A DNA stretch of 64,000 nucleotides, from contig NZ_QCYG01000001.1 of the NCBI RefSeq assembly GCF_003072065.1, positions 62,001 to 126,000 of the forward strand. Reading direction: 5' to 3'. Under the pieces are notes generated by a model that was given only the letters and a program-made list of their open reading frames with translations, had not been told where the DNA came from and searched no databases. This document shows positions 1 through 8,273 of the stretch, one piece after another (within the stretch, counting starts at the first letter, position 1; each line of letters begins with the position of its first letter). Source of the DNA: Thalassorhabdomicrobium marinisediminis. Lineage in GTDB: Bacteria; Pseudomonadota; Alphaproteobacteria; Rhodobacterales; Rhodobacteraceae. Both the position numbers and the translations under genes were made by a program.

Positions 1-1651
1 CTATCTGCCCCTGGGCGGGGCCGGTGAAATTGGCATGAACTGCTATGTCTACGGCTACGGCCCCGCCGAGGATGAGCGTTTGATCGTCGTCGATCTGGGC
101 GTGGCCTTCCCCGACATGGACAGCTCTCCGGGGGTCGATCTGATCTTCGCAGATGTGTCCTGGCTGGAAGCGCGCAAGGACCGGATTGAGGCAATTTTCA
201 TCACCCACGCCCACGAAGACCACGTCGGCGCGGTCGGCCATCTTTATGAGCGTTTGGGCGGCGTGCCGATCTATGCGCGCGCCTTCACCGCCGAGATCGC
301 GCGGCGCAAGATGCAAGAGCACGGCTATTCCGACACAACGGTGAAGACCGTTGGCAAATGGCCCGACACCGTCACCGCCGGGCCGTTCACGGTCGGCTTC
401 GTGCCGGTCAGCCACTCGATCCCCGAAAGCTCGGGGCTGGTGATCGACAGCAAGGGCGGGCGCGTCCTGCACACGGGCGATTTCAAGATCGACGTGAACC
501 CCGGAGTGGGCGAGCCGTTCGACCACGATCTGTGGAGATCGCTGGGCAAGGACGGCGTGACCGCGCTGGTCTGCGACTCGACGAATGTGTTCTCCAAAGC
601 CGAAGGGCGCAGCGAATCCACCGTCGGGCCGGAGATCGAGAAGTTCCTGCAGACCGCAAGCGGCATGGTCGCGGCGACGACCTTCGCGTCGAACATCAGC
701 CGTGTGCGGACCATCGCACAGGCGGCCGAGCGGGCCGGGCGCTCTGTCTGCCTTCTGGGCCGGTCCATGCGCCGCATGGTCGAAGTGGCAACCGAAGTCG
801 GCATTCTGGACGATTTTCCCGGGACGATCTCGCCTGATGACGTGCCCGGGATGCCGCGCGAGAATGTCCTGCTGCTCGTCACCGGCAGTCAGGGCGAACG
901 CCGGGCGGCCTCGGCGCAGCTGGCGAACGGAAAATACATGGGGATCAAGATGAAGGAGGGGGACACCTTCCTGTTCTCGTCAAAAACCATTCCCGGCAAC
1001 GAACGCGGCGTGATCCACATCATGAACCAGTTCAGCGAGCTGGGCGTCGATGTGGTGGACGACTCCGATGGGCTCTATCACGTTTCTGGCCACGCGAATC
1101 GGCCGGACCTTGACGTGATGCGCGACCTTGTGAAGCCGCAGACCCTGATCCCCATGCACGGCGAGCACCGGCACCTGCGCGAGCATGTGAAGATCTCCGA
1201 GGCGGCCGGCGTGCAGGGGGTTCTGGCGGTCAACGGGATGATGATCGACCTGTCCGGCAACCAGCCCACGGTCGCGGAATACATCGAGACCGGGCGCACC
1301 TATCTCGATGGGTCGGTGAAGATCGGCCAGCTCGACGGCATCGTGCGTGACCGGTTGCGCATGGCGCGCAACGGCCATGTGATCGTGACGCTGATCATTG
1401 ATGAAGACGGCGACCCCCTCGGCGATCCATGGTGTGAGCTGATGGGCCTGCCGGAGACCGGACGCAACAATGTGCCGCTGGTCGATGTGCTGGAAGAGGA
1501 TCTGAGCCAGTTCCTCAACCGCGCCAACGACAAGACGATTGCCGACGATAGCAAGCTTGAAAAAGAGCTGCGCACCATCGCGCGCAAGTCGGCACAGGCC
1601 GAGATCGGCAAAAAGCCGGAAGTGACGGTGGTGATTTCCCGTCTGGCCTGA
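1..1651 (+). CDS. rnj: Ribonuclease J (5' end outside window)
   Basis: Metallo-beta-lactamase/beta-CASP nuclease that processes and degrades RNA from 5' ends or internally in the cytoplasm. The reading frame is already open at base 2 (YLPLGGAGEIGMN, the usual RNase J N-terminus), so the true start lies a few codons before the window and the Met codon at 35 is internal. The zinc-binding HAHEDH motif is encoded at 206-223; a later MHGEHRHL stretch fits the beta-CASP histidine region, and a C-terminal RNase J domain follows. About 549 residues are visible, close to full family length. A strong hairpin follows the stop codon, and the next gene is convergent. Identity is firm; only the start is missing. 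Confidence 0.95.
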   Translation, partial: YLPLGGAGEIGMNCYVYGYGPAEDERLIVVDLGVAFPDMDSSPGVDLIFADVSWLEARKDRIEAIFITHAHEDHVGAVGHLYERLGGVPIYARAFTAEIARRKMQEHGYSDTTVKTVGKWPDTVTAGPFTVGFVPVSHSIPESSGLVIDSKGGRVLHTGDFKIDVNPGVGEPFDHDLWRSLGKDGVTALVCDSTNVFSKAEGRSESTVGPEIEKFLQTASGMVAATTFASNISRVRTIAQAAERAGRSVCLLGRSMRRMVEVATEVGILDDFPGTISPDDVPGMPRENVLLLVTGSQGERRAASAQLANGKYMGIKMKEGDTFLFSSKTIPGNERGVIHIMNQFSELGVDVVDDSDGLYHVSGHANRPDLDVMRDLVKPQTLIPMHGEHRHLREHVKISEAAGVQGVLAVNGMMIDLSGNQPTVAEYIETGRTYLDGSVKIGQLDGIVRDRLRMARNGHVIVTLIIDEDGDPLGDPWCELMGLPETGRNNVPLVDVLEEDLSQFLNRANDKTIADDSKLEKELRTIARKSAQAEIGKKPEVTVVISRLA

Positions 1652-1675
1652 CGCGCCAGACAGGACACGCGCAGC

Positions 1676-1705
1676 AAAAAGGGGCCCCGGTTGGGGCCCC
1701 TTTCT
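1676..1705. terminator. Bidirectional Rho-independent terminator
   Basis: A perfect 8-bp stem (GGGGCCCC at 1681-1688 and 1693-1700) with a GGTT loop is flanked by AAAAA on one side and TTTCTT on the other. It can therefore terminate both the RNase J gene and the convergent helicase gene. Confidence 0.85.
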
Positions 1706-1721
1706 TACGTCTTCGCAGGAC

Positions 1722-3275
1722 TTAGCTGCTTTGACGTTCTTCAAAACTTTTCAGAATGAACTCGGGGGCGTGATCCCCCATGCCCACCACCGGAGCCCCG
1801 TGGTCGCCGCCGCGGTCACCGTTGCGGCCACGATTGCGCCCGCCGCGGGATTTCTTCGGCTGGGCCTCTTTCGTGGGCTCTGGCTTGCTTTTGCCTTCGC
1901 TCGGGGTGGCCTCGGCCTTGGACGCGGGGGCCGTGCCGGTGTCCTGCGGGGCGGGGACGTCCTGTGGGTTGGCGGCGTCCTGCGGGGCGGGGGCGTCCTG
2001 CGAGGCGGGGGCGTCCGTGGACGTCGCCGCTTTGCGCCCACGACCGCCGCGCGTGCGGGTGCGCTTGGGCTTGTCCGCGGAGGGTGCATCGGGCGCGTCG
2101 GCTTTGGGGGCCGCGTCCTTTTGCGTGACACCTTTGACGTCAAGCCGGGGGATGGTCATCTCGACCAGTCGCTCGATATCCTCGAAGTTCTTTTCGTCCT
2201 TGGGCGTGCAGATCATGATCGCCGTGCCCGTCTTGCCCGCACGTCCGGTGCGCCCGATCCGGTGGACGTAATCCTCGGCATGGCTGGGCACGTCGTAGTT
2301 GAACACGTGGCTCACGTTGGGAATGTCGAGCCCGCGGGCCGCCACGTCGGAGGCCACCAGAAAGCGCAGGCTGCCGTCGCGGAACTTGTCCAACGTCCGC
2401 ATCCGGTGCGACTGTTCAAGGTCGCCGTGGATCGGCGCGGCGTCGAGCCCGTATTTCTGCATCGATTTGGCCACCGCATCGACGTCGATCTTGCGGTTGC
2501 AGAAGATGATCCCGTTGCGGCAGGCCTCGCCCTCGGCGGCGATCAGGTCGCGCAGCAAGCGGCGTTTCTCGGTCCCCTCTTTCGTGCGGTTCGAAGCGCT
2601 GAACATCACCACGCCCTGCGTGATATTTTCCGACGTCGTCGCCGCGCGGGCGACTTCGATCTTGGCGGGGTTGGACAGGAAGGTGTTGGTGATCCGCTCG
2701 ATCTCGGGCGCCATGGTGGCCGAGAAGAACAACGTCTGACGGGTGAAGGGTGTGAGCCCGAAAATGCGTTCGATGTCGGGAATGAAGCCCATATCGAGCA
2801 TGCGGTCGGCTTCGTCGACGACCATGATCTTGACGTCCGACAGGATCAGCTTGCCGCGTTCGAAATGGTCCAGCAGGCGGCCCGGGGTGGCGATCAGAAC
2901 ATCGACGCCGCGATCGATCAGCGCGTCCTGTTCCTTGAACGACACGCCCCCGATCAACAGCGCTTTGGTCAGCTTGGTGTATTTGGCGTAGGCGTCGAAA
3001 TTCTCGGCCACCTGGGCGGCAAGTTCGCGCGTCGGCGCCAGCACCAGAGAGCGCGGCATCCGCGCCCGGGCGCGCCCGCGTTTGAGCGCGGTGATCATCG
3101 GCAGGGTGAAGCTTGCGGTTTTGCCGGTGCCGGTCTGGGCGATGCCCAGAACGTCCCGCCCTTCAAGAGCGGGGGGAATCGCACCGGCTTGAATCGGGGT
3201 CGGCGTTTCGTAGCCGGTTTCCTCGACGGCCGTGAGGACCTTTTTGTCGAGATTTAAGTCGCTGAATTTGGTCAA
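1722..3275 (-). CDS. DEAD-box ATP-dependent RNA helicase (RhlE-like)
   Basis: ATP-dependent RNA unwinding enzyme, probably for ribosome assembly or mRNA turnover. With the start used here (517 aa) the Q-motif GYETPTPIQ is at 21-29, Walker A AQTGTGKT at 46-53, DEAD at 154-157, SAT at 185-187 and HRIGRTGR at 338-345. From about residue 395 the tail is low-complexity, with repeated PQD units and then basic RGG-like sequence, typical of RNA-binding extensions. I chose a TTG start (LTKFSDLNLD) because it lies just after a good AAGGAAG ribosome site and matches the usual N-terminus of these helicases. The open frame runs further upstream, but that extension looks non-coding. Confidence 0.92.
   Translation of the reverse strand: MTKFSDLNLDKKVLTAVEETGYETPTPIQAGAIPPALEGRDVLGIAQTGTGKTASFTLPMITALKRGRARARMPRSLVLAPTRELAAQVAENFDAYAKYTKLTKALLIGGVSFKEQDALIDRGVDVLIATPGRLLDHFERGKLILSDVKIMVVDEADRMLDMGFIPDIERIFGLTPFTRQTLFFSATMAPEIERITNTFLSNPAKIEVARAATTSENITQGVVMFSASNRTKEGTEKRRLLRDLIAAEGEACRNGIIFCNRKIDVDAVAKSMQKYGLDAAPIHGDLEQSHRMRTLDKFRDGSLRFLVASDVAARGLDIPNVSHVFNYDVPSHAEDYVHRIGRTGRAGKTGTAIMICTPKDEKNFEDIERLVEMTIPRLDVKGVTQKDAAPKADAPDAPSADKPKRTRTRGGRGRKAATSTDAPASQDAPAPQDAANPQDVPAPQDTGTAPASKAEATPSEGKSKPEPTKEAQPKKSRGGRNRGRNGDRGGDHGAPVVGMGDHAPEFILKSFEERQSS
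1941..2012. repeat. In-gene 18-bp tandem repeat (four units)
   Basis: Four consecutive 18-bp units begin at 1941, 1959, 1977 and 1995, each starting GTCCTG on the plus strand. They lie in the helicase tail and encode six-residue units ending in PQD or SQD. The length keeps frame, so copy number could change without breaking the gene. Confidence 0.85.
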
Positions 3276-3498
3276 TTTCTTCCTTTCGCGGGAGAGTAAG
3301 CAGCACTTGGCCGCATCGCTACCGCGGCCCGACAGGCCAGATTGCCCGTCGCAAGGTGGGGTCCAGATACGCCTCGATTGGCCTAAGGTCAAGGAAACAA
3401 AGGGGTTTGCGCAGAGCGGGGCAACGGTGCCCGAGGGGGGCGTCCGGCTACGGGGTGCCGCGGCGTGGATTTGCCCCCTGTCGCGAGGCTGCCGCCGT

Positions 3499-3525
3499 GG
3501 AACGAAGCCGCCCGCTCGCGCGTTT
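3499..3525 (+). promoter_or_regulatory. Candidate ECF-sigma-type promoter of the OsmC gene
   Basis: GGAAC (3499-3503), a 17-nt spacer and CGTTT (3521-3525) fit the common GGAAC/CGTT pattern of ECF sigma-factor promoters, about 30 bp before the OsmC start codon. An alternative reading is a sigma-70 -10 box CATAAT at 3526-3531. This is pattern recognition only. Confidence 0.35.
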
Positions 3526-3555
3526 CATAATCTACCCAATACGGAGGAATTCAAG

Positions 3556-3981
3556 ATGACCAAGAAACACGGTTCCGCGAAATGGCAAGGCGGCCTCAAG
3601 GACGGGACGGGCCATGTCTCGACCGAGTCGGGCGTGCTGGATGACCAGCCCTACGGGTTCAACACCCGGTTCGAGGGCAAGAAAGGCACCAACCCCGAGG
3701 AGCTTGTCGGCGCCGCCCATGCGAGCTGTTTTTCCATGGCGCTCAGCATGATTCTTGAAGATTACGACCTGAAGGCCGACAGCATCGAGACCAAGGCGAC
3801 CGTCACCCTGGAAGAGAAAGACGGCGGCTTCTCGGTGACCGCGTCGCACCTTGAGGTCGAGGCCAGCATAGCAAACGCATCGCAAGAGCAGTTCAACGAG
3901 GCCGCGACCACCGCCAAGGAAAACTGCCCGATCTCAAAGCTTCTGACAGCCGAGATCACGATGGACGCGAAGCTCGTCTAA
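3556..3981 (+). CDS. OsmC family peroxiredoxin-like protein
   Basis: OsmC/Ohr-type thiol-dependent peroxidase that detoxifies organic hydroperoxides. The 141-aa protein has the two conserved cysteines of the family, Cys58 (ASCFSMAL) and Cys124 (NCPISKLL). The start is fixed by a GGAGG ribosome site at 3543-3547. It is a single gene, divergent from the helicase and separated from it by about 280 bp, which holds both promoters and no further gene. A second OsmC domain in this window is fused to a hydrolase at 58582-59790. Whether it is OsmC proper or an OsmC-like paralogue cannot be told from motifs alone. Confidence 0.9.
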   Translation: MTKKHGSAKWQGGLKDGTGHVSTESGVLDDQPYGFNTRFEGKKGTNPEELVGAAHASCFSMALSMILEDYDLKADSIETKATVTLEEKDGGFSVTASHLEVEASIANASQEQFNEAATTAKENCPISKLLTAEITMDAKLV

Positions 3982-3990
3982 GTCGTTTGA

Positions 3991-4032
3991 AAACCCGGAG
4001 CGGCGGGCCTGTTGGGTCCGCCGCCGCGGTTT
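3991..4032. terminator. Large hairpin between convergent genes
   Basis: GCGGCGG (4000-4006) pairs with CCGCCGC (4018-4024), and the outer AAACC and GGTTT bases extend the stem. It lies between two convergent stop codons and probably ends transcription in both directions, although neither side has a long T-run. Confidence 0.5.
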
Positions 4033-4050
4033 CGCAACCCGGGGGGGGCG

Positions 4051-4494
4051 TTAGAGGACGCGGGCACCGGTAAGGATCATAGTCTCCCAGGTTTCGCTGT
4101 CGGTCACCGGCTCCAGCGCGCCGCGCAAGGAAATGCGCGCACCTTCTTCAACCCCGATAAGCGGTTCGGCGAGCGACACACGCAGGTTGGTGCCGTGTTC
4201 CGGAGAGCCGCAGAACGGGCAGAAGCCCATATCCGACACGAGTACGATCTCGGTCAGCCCGGTTTCGTCCCCAAAGAGCGGCACCACAAAGCCGGTGATA
4301 TCAAACTGCGCGATACCGTTTTCCACCGATGCGGGGAAATTCTTGCGAACCTCATAGCTGGTGTCGGTTACGATCTCTTCAATCTCAATGGCCTTGAGCA
4401 GGTCCCAGGGCGCGGGGCTTGCGTCCGCCCAGAGGCTGCCCGCGGTGAGGGCAAGCGGTGTAGAGAGAGCGATGAGAGAGGCGCTGGTTTTCAT
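4051..4494 (-). CDS. Exported protein, DUF3299-like
   Basis: Small exported protein (147 aa) of unknown function. Residues 1-23 form a signal peptide ending LWA before DASPAPW. The core has ITGFVVPLF (66-74) and FCPFCGSPEHG (91-101). This resembles DUF3299 proteins, in which a conserved GFmvPl stretch precedes a Cys-rich loop that could bind metal or form a disulfide. The ATG at 4494 is chosen because it begins the signal peptide and has GGAG upstream; the frame is open further back without coding character. It lies just downstream of and co-directional with prfC (97-bp gap). The family assignment is moderate. Confidence 0.75.
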   Translation of the reverse strand: MKTSASLIALSTPLALTAGSLWADASPAPWDLLKAIEIEEIVTDTSYEVRKNFPASVENGIAQFDITGFVVPLFGDETGLTEIVLVSDMGFCPFCGSPEHGTNLRVSLAEPLIGVEEGARISLRGALEPVTDSETWETMILTGARVL

Positions 4495-4591
4495 GTCGGC
4501 TCCGGTTTTTTCAGGTTTTACTGCACCATAGGTCGCACCCGCTGTATAAGCCAGACTGTCGTGGTCCATCGGCAGGTTGTTGCACAGCGCA

Positions 4592-6202
4592 TCAGCCTGC
4601 CATCATTTCCTTGGTCGCGGTCAATGCGATCTCGGGATAATCGCGGGCCACGCGGTCGATGTCCCATTGCAGACGGGTGAGGTAGACGACGTCGCCGTCG
4701 CTGTCCTCGCCGATGTGCTGCTTGTTGGCCGCGGCGAACTTCTCGACCGCGTCCTTCTCGCCCGAGACCCAGCGGGCCGAGGTGAACTGCGACGGCTCGA
4801 ACCGGACGGGCAGGCCGTATTCAAGCTCGATCCGGCTGGCCAGAACCTCGAACTGCAGCGGCCCCACGACGCCAACGATGAACCCCGATCCGAAGGTGGG
4901 TTTGAACACCTTGGCAGCCCCTTCTTCGGCGAATTGCATCAGGGCTTTTTCCAGATGTTTCGCCTTCATCGGATCGCCCGCGCGGACCCCTTGCAAGAGT
5001 TCCGGCGCGAAGCTGGGGATGCCGCGCACCTGCAACATCTCGCCCTCGGTCAGCGTGTCGCCGATGCGCAATTGCCCGTGGTTCGGGATGCCGATGATAT
5101 CGCCGGCCCAGGCCTCATCGGCGAGCTCGCGGTCCGAGGCGAGGAACAGCACTGGATTGGAGATCGCCATGGGCTTTTTCGTGCGCACATGGGTGAGTTT
5201 CTGCCCGCGCGTAAAATGCCCCGAGGCCATGCGCACAAAGGCCACGCGGTCCCGGTGCTTGGGGTCCATGTTGGCCTGCACCTTGAACACGAAACCGGTG
5301 ACCTTCTTTTCCTCGGGCAGGATCTGGCGCGGCTCGGCGGCCTGCGGCTGGGGTTCGGGCCCGAAGGCACCGATGCCCTCCATCAGTTCGCGCACGCCGA
5401 AGCTGTTGATCGCCGAGCCGAACCAGATGGGCGTCATCGTCCCTTCAAGCACCGCCTTCGGGTCAAGCGGGGGCAACAATTCGCGCGCCATCTCGATCTC
5501 TTCGCGGAACTGCTCAAGCAGGTGCGGCGGCACGTGTTCTTCCCACTGGGGGTCGTCCATGCCGTTGATCTGGATGCTTTCGGCGACGGTGTTCCGGTCG
5601 GCGCGGTCCATCAAGTCAAGCTGGTCGCGCAGGATGTCGTAGCAGCCGATAAAATCGCGCCCGACGCCAATGGGCCAGCTTGCGGGGGTGACGTCGATGG
5701 CAAGGTTCTCCTGAATTTCGTCGATGATCTCGAAGGTGTCGCGGCTTTCGCGGTCCATCTTGTTACAGAACGTCAGGATCGGCAGATCGCGCAGGCGGCA
5801 AACCTCGAAGAGCTTTTGCGTCTGGCTTTCCACCCCCTTGGCCCCGTCGATGACCATCACCGCCGCATCCACCGCCGTCAGCGTGCGGTAGGTGTCTTCG
5901 GAGAAGTCCGAGTGGCCCGGCGTGTCCACCAGATTGAACCGCAGACTGCCCTTCTGGCTGGCGAAATCGAACGACATGGCCGAGGCCGAGACCGAGATGC
6001 CGCGATCCTTTTCCATCTGCATGAAGTCCGAGCGCGTGCGCCGGGCCTCACCCTTGGCACGGACCTGTCCGGCCATCTGGATGGCCCCGCCGAAGAGCAG
6101 GAATTTCTCGGTCAGGGTCGTTTTGCCCGCATCCGGGTGCGAGATGATCGCGAAGGTGCGACGGCGGGCGATTTCAGGCGGGAGGTCGGGGCGATTTGTC
6201 AT
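4592..6202 (-). CDS. prfC: Peptide chain release factor 3
   Basis: Translational GTPase that recycles RF1/RF2 from the ribosome after peptide release. The 536-aa protein has the G1 loop SHPDAGKTT (21-29), the effector region with KDRGISVSASAMSFDF, the G3 motif DTPGHSDFSED, and NKMD as G4, followed by the RF3 C-terminal domain with GPLQFEV. The length is normal. The start at 6202 (MTNRPDLPPEIARR) is the usual N-terminus; a longer frame to 6250 adds 16 unlikely residues. Identity is secure. Confidence 0.96.
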   Translation of the reverse strand: MTNRPDLPPEIARRRTFAIISHPDAGKTTLTEKFLLFGGAIQMAGQVRAKGEARRTRSDFMQMEKDRGISVSASAMSFDFASQKGSLRFNLVDTPGHSDFSEDTYRTLTAVDAAVMVIDGAKGVESQTQKLFEVCRLRDLPILTFCNKMDRESRDTFEIIDEIQENLAIDVTPASWPIGVGRDFIGCYDILRDQLDLMDRADRNTVAESIQINGMDDPQWEEHVPPHLLEQFREEIEMARELLPPLDPKAVLEGTMTPIWFGSAINSFGVRELMEGIGAFGPEPQPQAAEPRQILPEEKKVTGFVFKVQANMDPKHRDRVAFVRMASGHFTRGQKLTHVRTKKPMAISNPVLFLASDRELADEAWAGDIIGIPNHGQLRIGDTLTEGEMLQVRGIPSFAPELLQGVRAGDPMKAKHLEKALMQFAEEGAAKVFKPTFGSGFIVGVVGPLQFEVLASRIELEYGLPVRFEPSQFTSARWVSGEKDAVEKFAAANKQHIGEDSDGDVVYLTRLQWDIDRVARDYPEIALTATKEMMAG

Positions 6203-6250
6203 GTGCGCGCTATAGCGGCGTGCCGGGTGCAGGGCAATGTCGCTTGGCAC

Positions 6251-7276
6251 CTAGCTTGAGGAAGCGTGTTTGAGCAGGGACACGACATCGGGCCGGTTGG
6301 CAAGGCTTTCGGCCACCTCGAAGGCGTGATGGGGCGCGGCGGCATGGTCGCGCAGATCGCCTTGCGTGGCATCGGCGGGCAGCGCGGCGCGGGTGCGCGA
6401 ATCCACCAGCAGCGTCTCGGCGGCGATCCCTTCGGCGTAGATGATCTGGTGATCGTCGAACAACAGCTGGTAATAGTCCACGAAGCCGCCATCGCGCTGA
6501 TAGACCGTGGCGCCGTTGATCAGGTGGCGCACCTTGACCAGCACCTCGGGGCGGCCTGCGCCCAGACGGTCTTCGCGCTGGTAGATGAACAGGCGGTGAT
6601 CGGGGCTGAGTAGCAGATCGCGGGTGTTGAACAGCGCACCTTCGGTGATGACTACGGGGGCGAAATCACCCACCGCGCGCAGCGTCGTCTCTCCGATCCA
6701 GCGGATCGCTTGCGGGCCTGCGTCACGGGTCAGCACCCGGTCGCCGATCTGCAGCTCTTCGATGGGAACCTGTGCGCCGGAAGCCAGCGTGATATGGGTG
6801 CCGCGGGCAAACCGCACGCAGGCCACCTCACCGAACTTGGCGGCGGCGGTGTCCCGGTCCGCGCCCACCAGCTGATAGGCGTCGTCGGGGCTGAGCGCGG
6901 CCAGCGGCATCAGGTAGATCTCCGCCGCCTCCTCACCCTCGACCTCCACAAGGATCAGCGCCTCATAGGTGGTGCCGTCGCGCCCCATCAGGGTGATCGT
7001 GCAGTCCAGAAACAACAGGTTGCCCGGCGTGCCGATCTCGGTGTCATCGGCCACTACGAAGCCCGAGCCGTCGCCCTTTTCATAGGTCAGCGCGCGGCGG
7101 CGGGCCGTCTCGGACAGCTGATAGACGTCGTCGAGCACCAATTCATCCATGAACGACACCGCATCCCCCTCGGCGACCCCGTCGCTGACCACGAAGGCGG
7201 CCGAGGCATAGACGGAGATCGAGGTGCGGGCGACATCGGGCATGGGGCGGGTCTCATTGCGGGCGGGGGTGGTCAT
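6251..7276 (-). CDS. Hint-domain protein without the usual catalytic cysteine
   Basis: 341-aa protein of a type common in Rhodobacterales, probably secreted or cell-surface. The N-terminal 145 residues are an acidic module of unknown fold. From about residue 155 a Hint (hedgehog/intein) domain begins with RFARGTHITLASGAQVPIEE and continues to the conserved SPDHRLF (224-230). In related Hint proteins the first residue is a nucleophilic Cys (CFxxGT); here that position is Arg, with the nearest Cys two residues earlier (Cys153), so self-splicing is doubtful. No signal peptide is evident, so export, if any, would be by a C-terminal signal. Met26 is an alternative start. The gene ends 48 bp before prfC begins. 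Confidence 0.8.
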   Translation of the reverse strand: MTTPARNETRPMPDVARTSISVYASAAFVVSDGVAEGDAVSFMDELVLDDVYQLSETARRRALTYEKGDGSGFVVADDTEIGTPGNLLFLDCTITLMGRDGTTYEALILVEVEGEEAAEIYLMPLAALSPDDAYQLVGADRDTAAAKFGEVACVRFARGTHITLASGAQVPIEELQIGDRVLTRDAGPQAIRWIGETTLRAVGDFAPVVITEGALFNTRDLLLSPDHRLFIYQREDRLGAGRPEVLVKVRHLINGATVYQRDGGFVDYYQLLFDDHQIIYAEGIAAETLLVDSRTRAALPADATQGDLRDHAAAPHHAFEVAESLANRPDVVSLLKHASSS

Positions 7277-7394
7277 TGCTTGGCGTACTATCTTAGGAAT
7301 AGGGCAAAAGGGCGTCACGTCTTGGACTTAGCCATGACGTGTCGCCCATATCGAACCTAGGGGGCTGCGCCCCGAAGTAAAAGGAGATCGGACA

Positions 7395-8174
7395 ATGGAC
7401 ATGGGGATCAAGGGAAAGCGCGCGCTGGTCTGCGCCTCGTCCAAGGGGTTGGGGCGCGGTTGTGCGCAGGCGCTGGCGGCCGAAGGGGTCGATCTGGTGC
7501 TCAACGCGCGCGGGCCCGAGGCGCTTGAGGCCACAGCGCAGGAGATTCGCGACCGCTTCGGCGTAGAGGTCGTCACCGTGGCCGCCGATGTCACCACGCC
7601 CGACGGGCGGTCCAAGCTCATTGAGGCTGCGCGGGGCGTTGACATCCTTGTCACAAACGCCGGTGGCCCGCCGCCGGGAACGTGGACCGATTGGGACCGG
7701 GACGCCCTGATCGACGCGCTGGATGCGAACATGCTGGCGCCCATCGCGCTGATGCAGGCGCTGGTGCCGGGGATGATGGAACGCGGCTGGGGGCGGGTGG
7801 TCAACATCACCTCGGCCTCGGTCAAGGCCCCGATCGCGGCGCTGGGCCTGTCCAACACCGCGCGCACCGGGCTGACCGGTTTCGTCGCCGGTACCGCGCG
7901 GCAGGTGGCCGGATCGGGCGTGACGATCAACAACCTGCTGCCGGGGATCCACGCCACCGATCGCGCGATCTCTCTGGACAAGGGGGTGAGCGACGCCGAG
8001 GGCATTTCCATGGCCGACGCCAAAGCCAAGCGCGAGGCAACGATCCCCGCCGGTCGCTACGGCACGCCCGAGGAATTCGGCGCTGCCTGCGCCTTCCTGT
8101 GCTCGGACAAGGCGGGCTTCATCGTCGGGCAGAACCTGCTGCTCGACGGGGGCGCGATCAACGCCACGTTCTAG
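7395..8174 (+). CDS. SDR family protein, divergent FabG-like (BKR-like)
   Basis: Rossmann-fold short-chain dehydrogenase/reductase homologue, 259 aa. The cofactor loop reads CASSKGLGRG (14-23) instead of TGxxxGxG, followed by NAGG and ITSAS with the catalytic Ser. The YxxxK pair is replaced: the matching position reads LSNTAR, giving Ser for Tyr and Arg for Lys. The C-terminal GQNLLLDGG is canonical. This fits the divergent BKR-like SDR subgroup known to lack catalytic residues, so substrate and even enzymatic activity are uncertain. An AAGGAG ribosome site precedes the ATG. It is divergent from the Hint gene. Confidence 0.88.
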   Translation: MDMGIKGKRALVCASSKGLGRGCAQALAAEGVDLVLNARGPEALEATAQEIRDRFGVEVVTVAADVTTPDGRSKLIEAARGVDILVTNAGGPPPGTWTDWDRDALIDALDANMLAPIALMQALVPGMMERGWGRVVNITSASVKAPIAALGLSNTARTGLTGFVAGTARQVAGSGVTINNLLPGIHATDRAISLDKGVSDAEGISMADAKAKREATIPAGRYGTPEEFGAACAFLCSDKAGFIVGQNLLLDGGAINATF

Positions 8175-8273
8175 GGCGCGGCGGACGGTCGCGCGGGTCT
8201 TGCCCTGCGCGGCCTGCGTTGCTATCTGCCCCAGATACCCGAGCTATTCGGTAAGGATTAAGGCCGCCATCGC

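Noticed and set aside
8175-8273. Short frame ending IPELFGKD before the ABC ATPase gene
   Set aside because: No start or ribosome site and too short to support as a gene.
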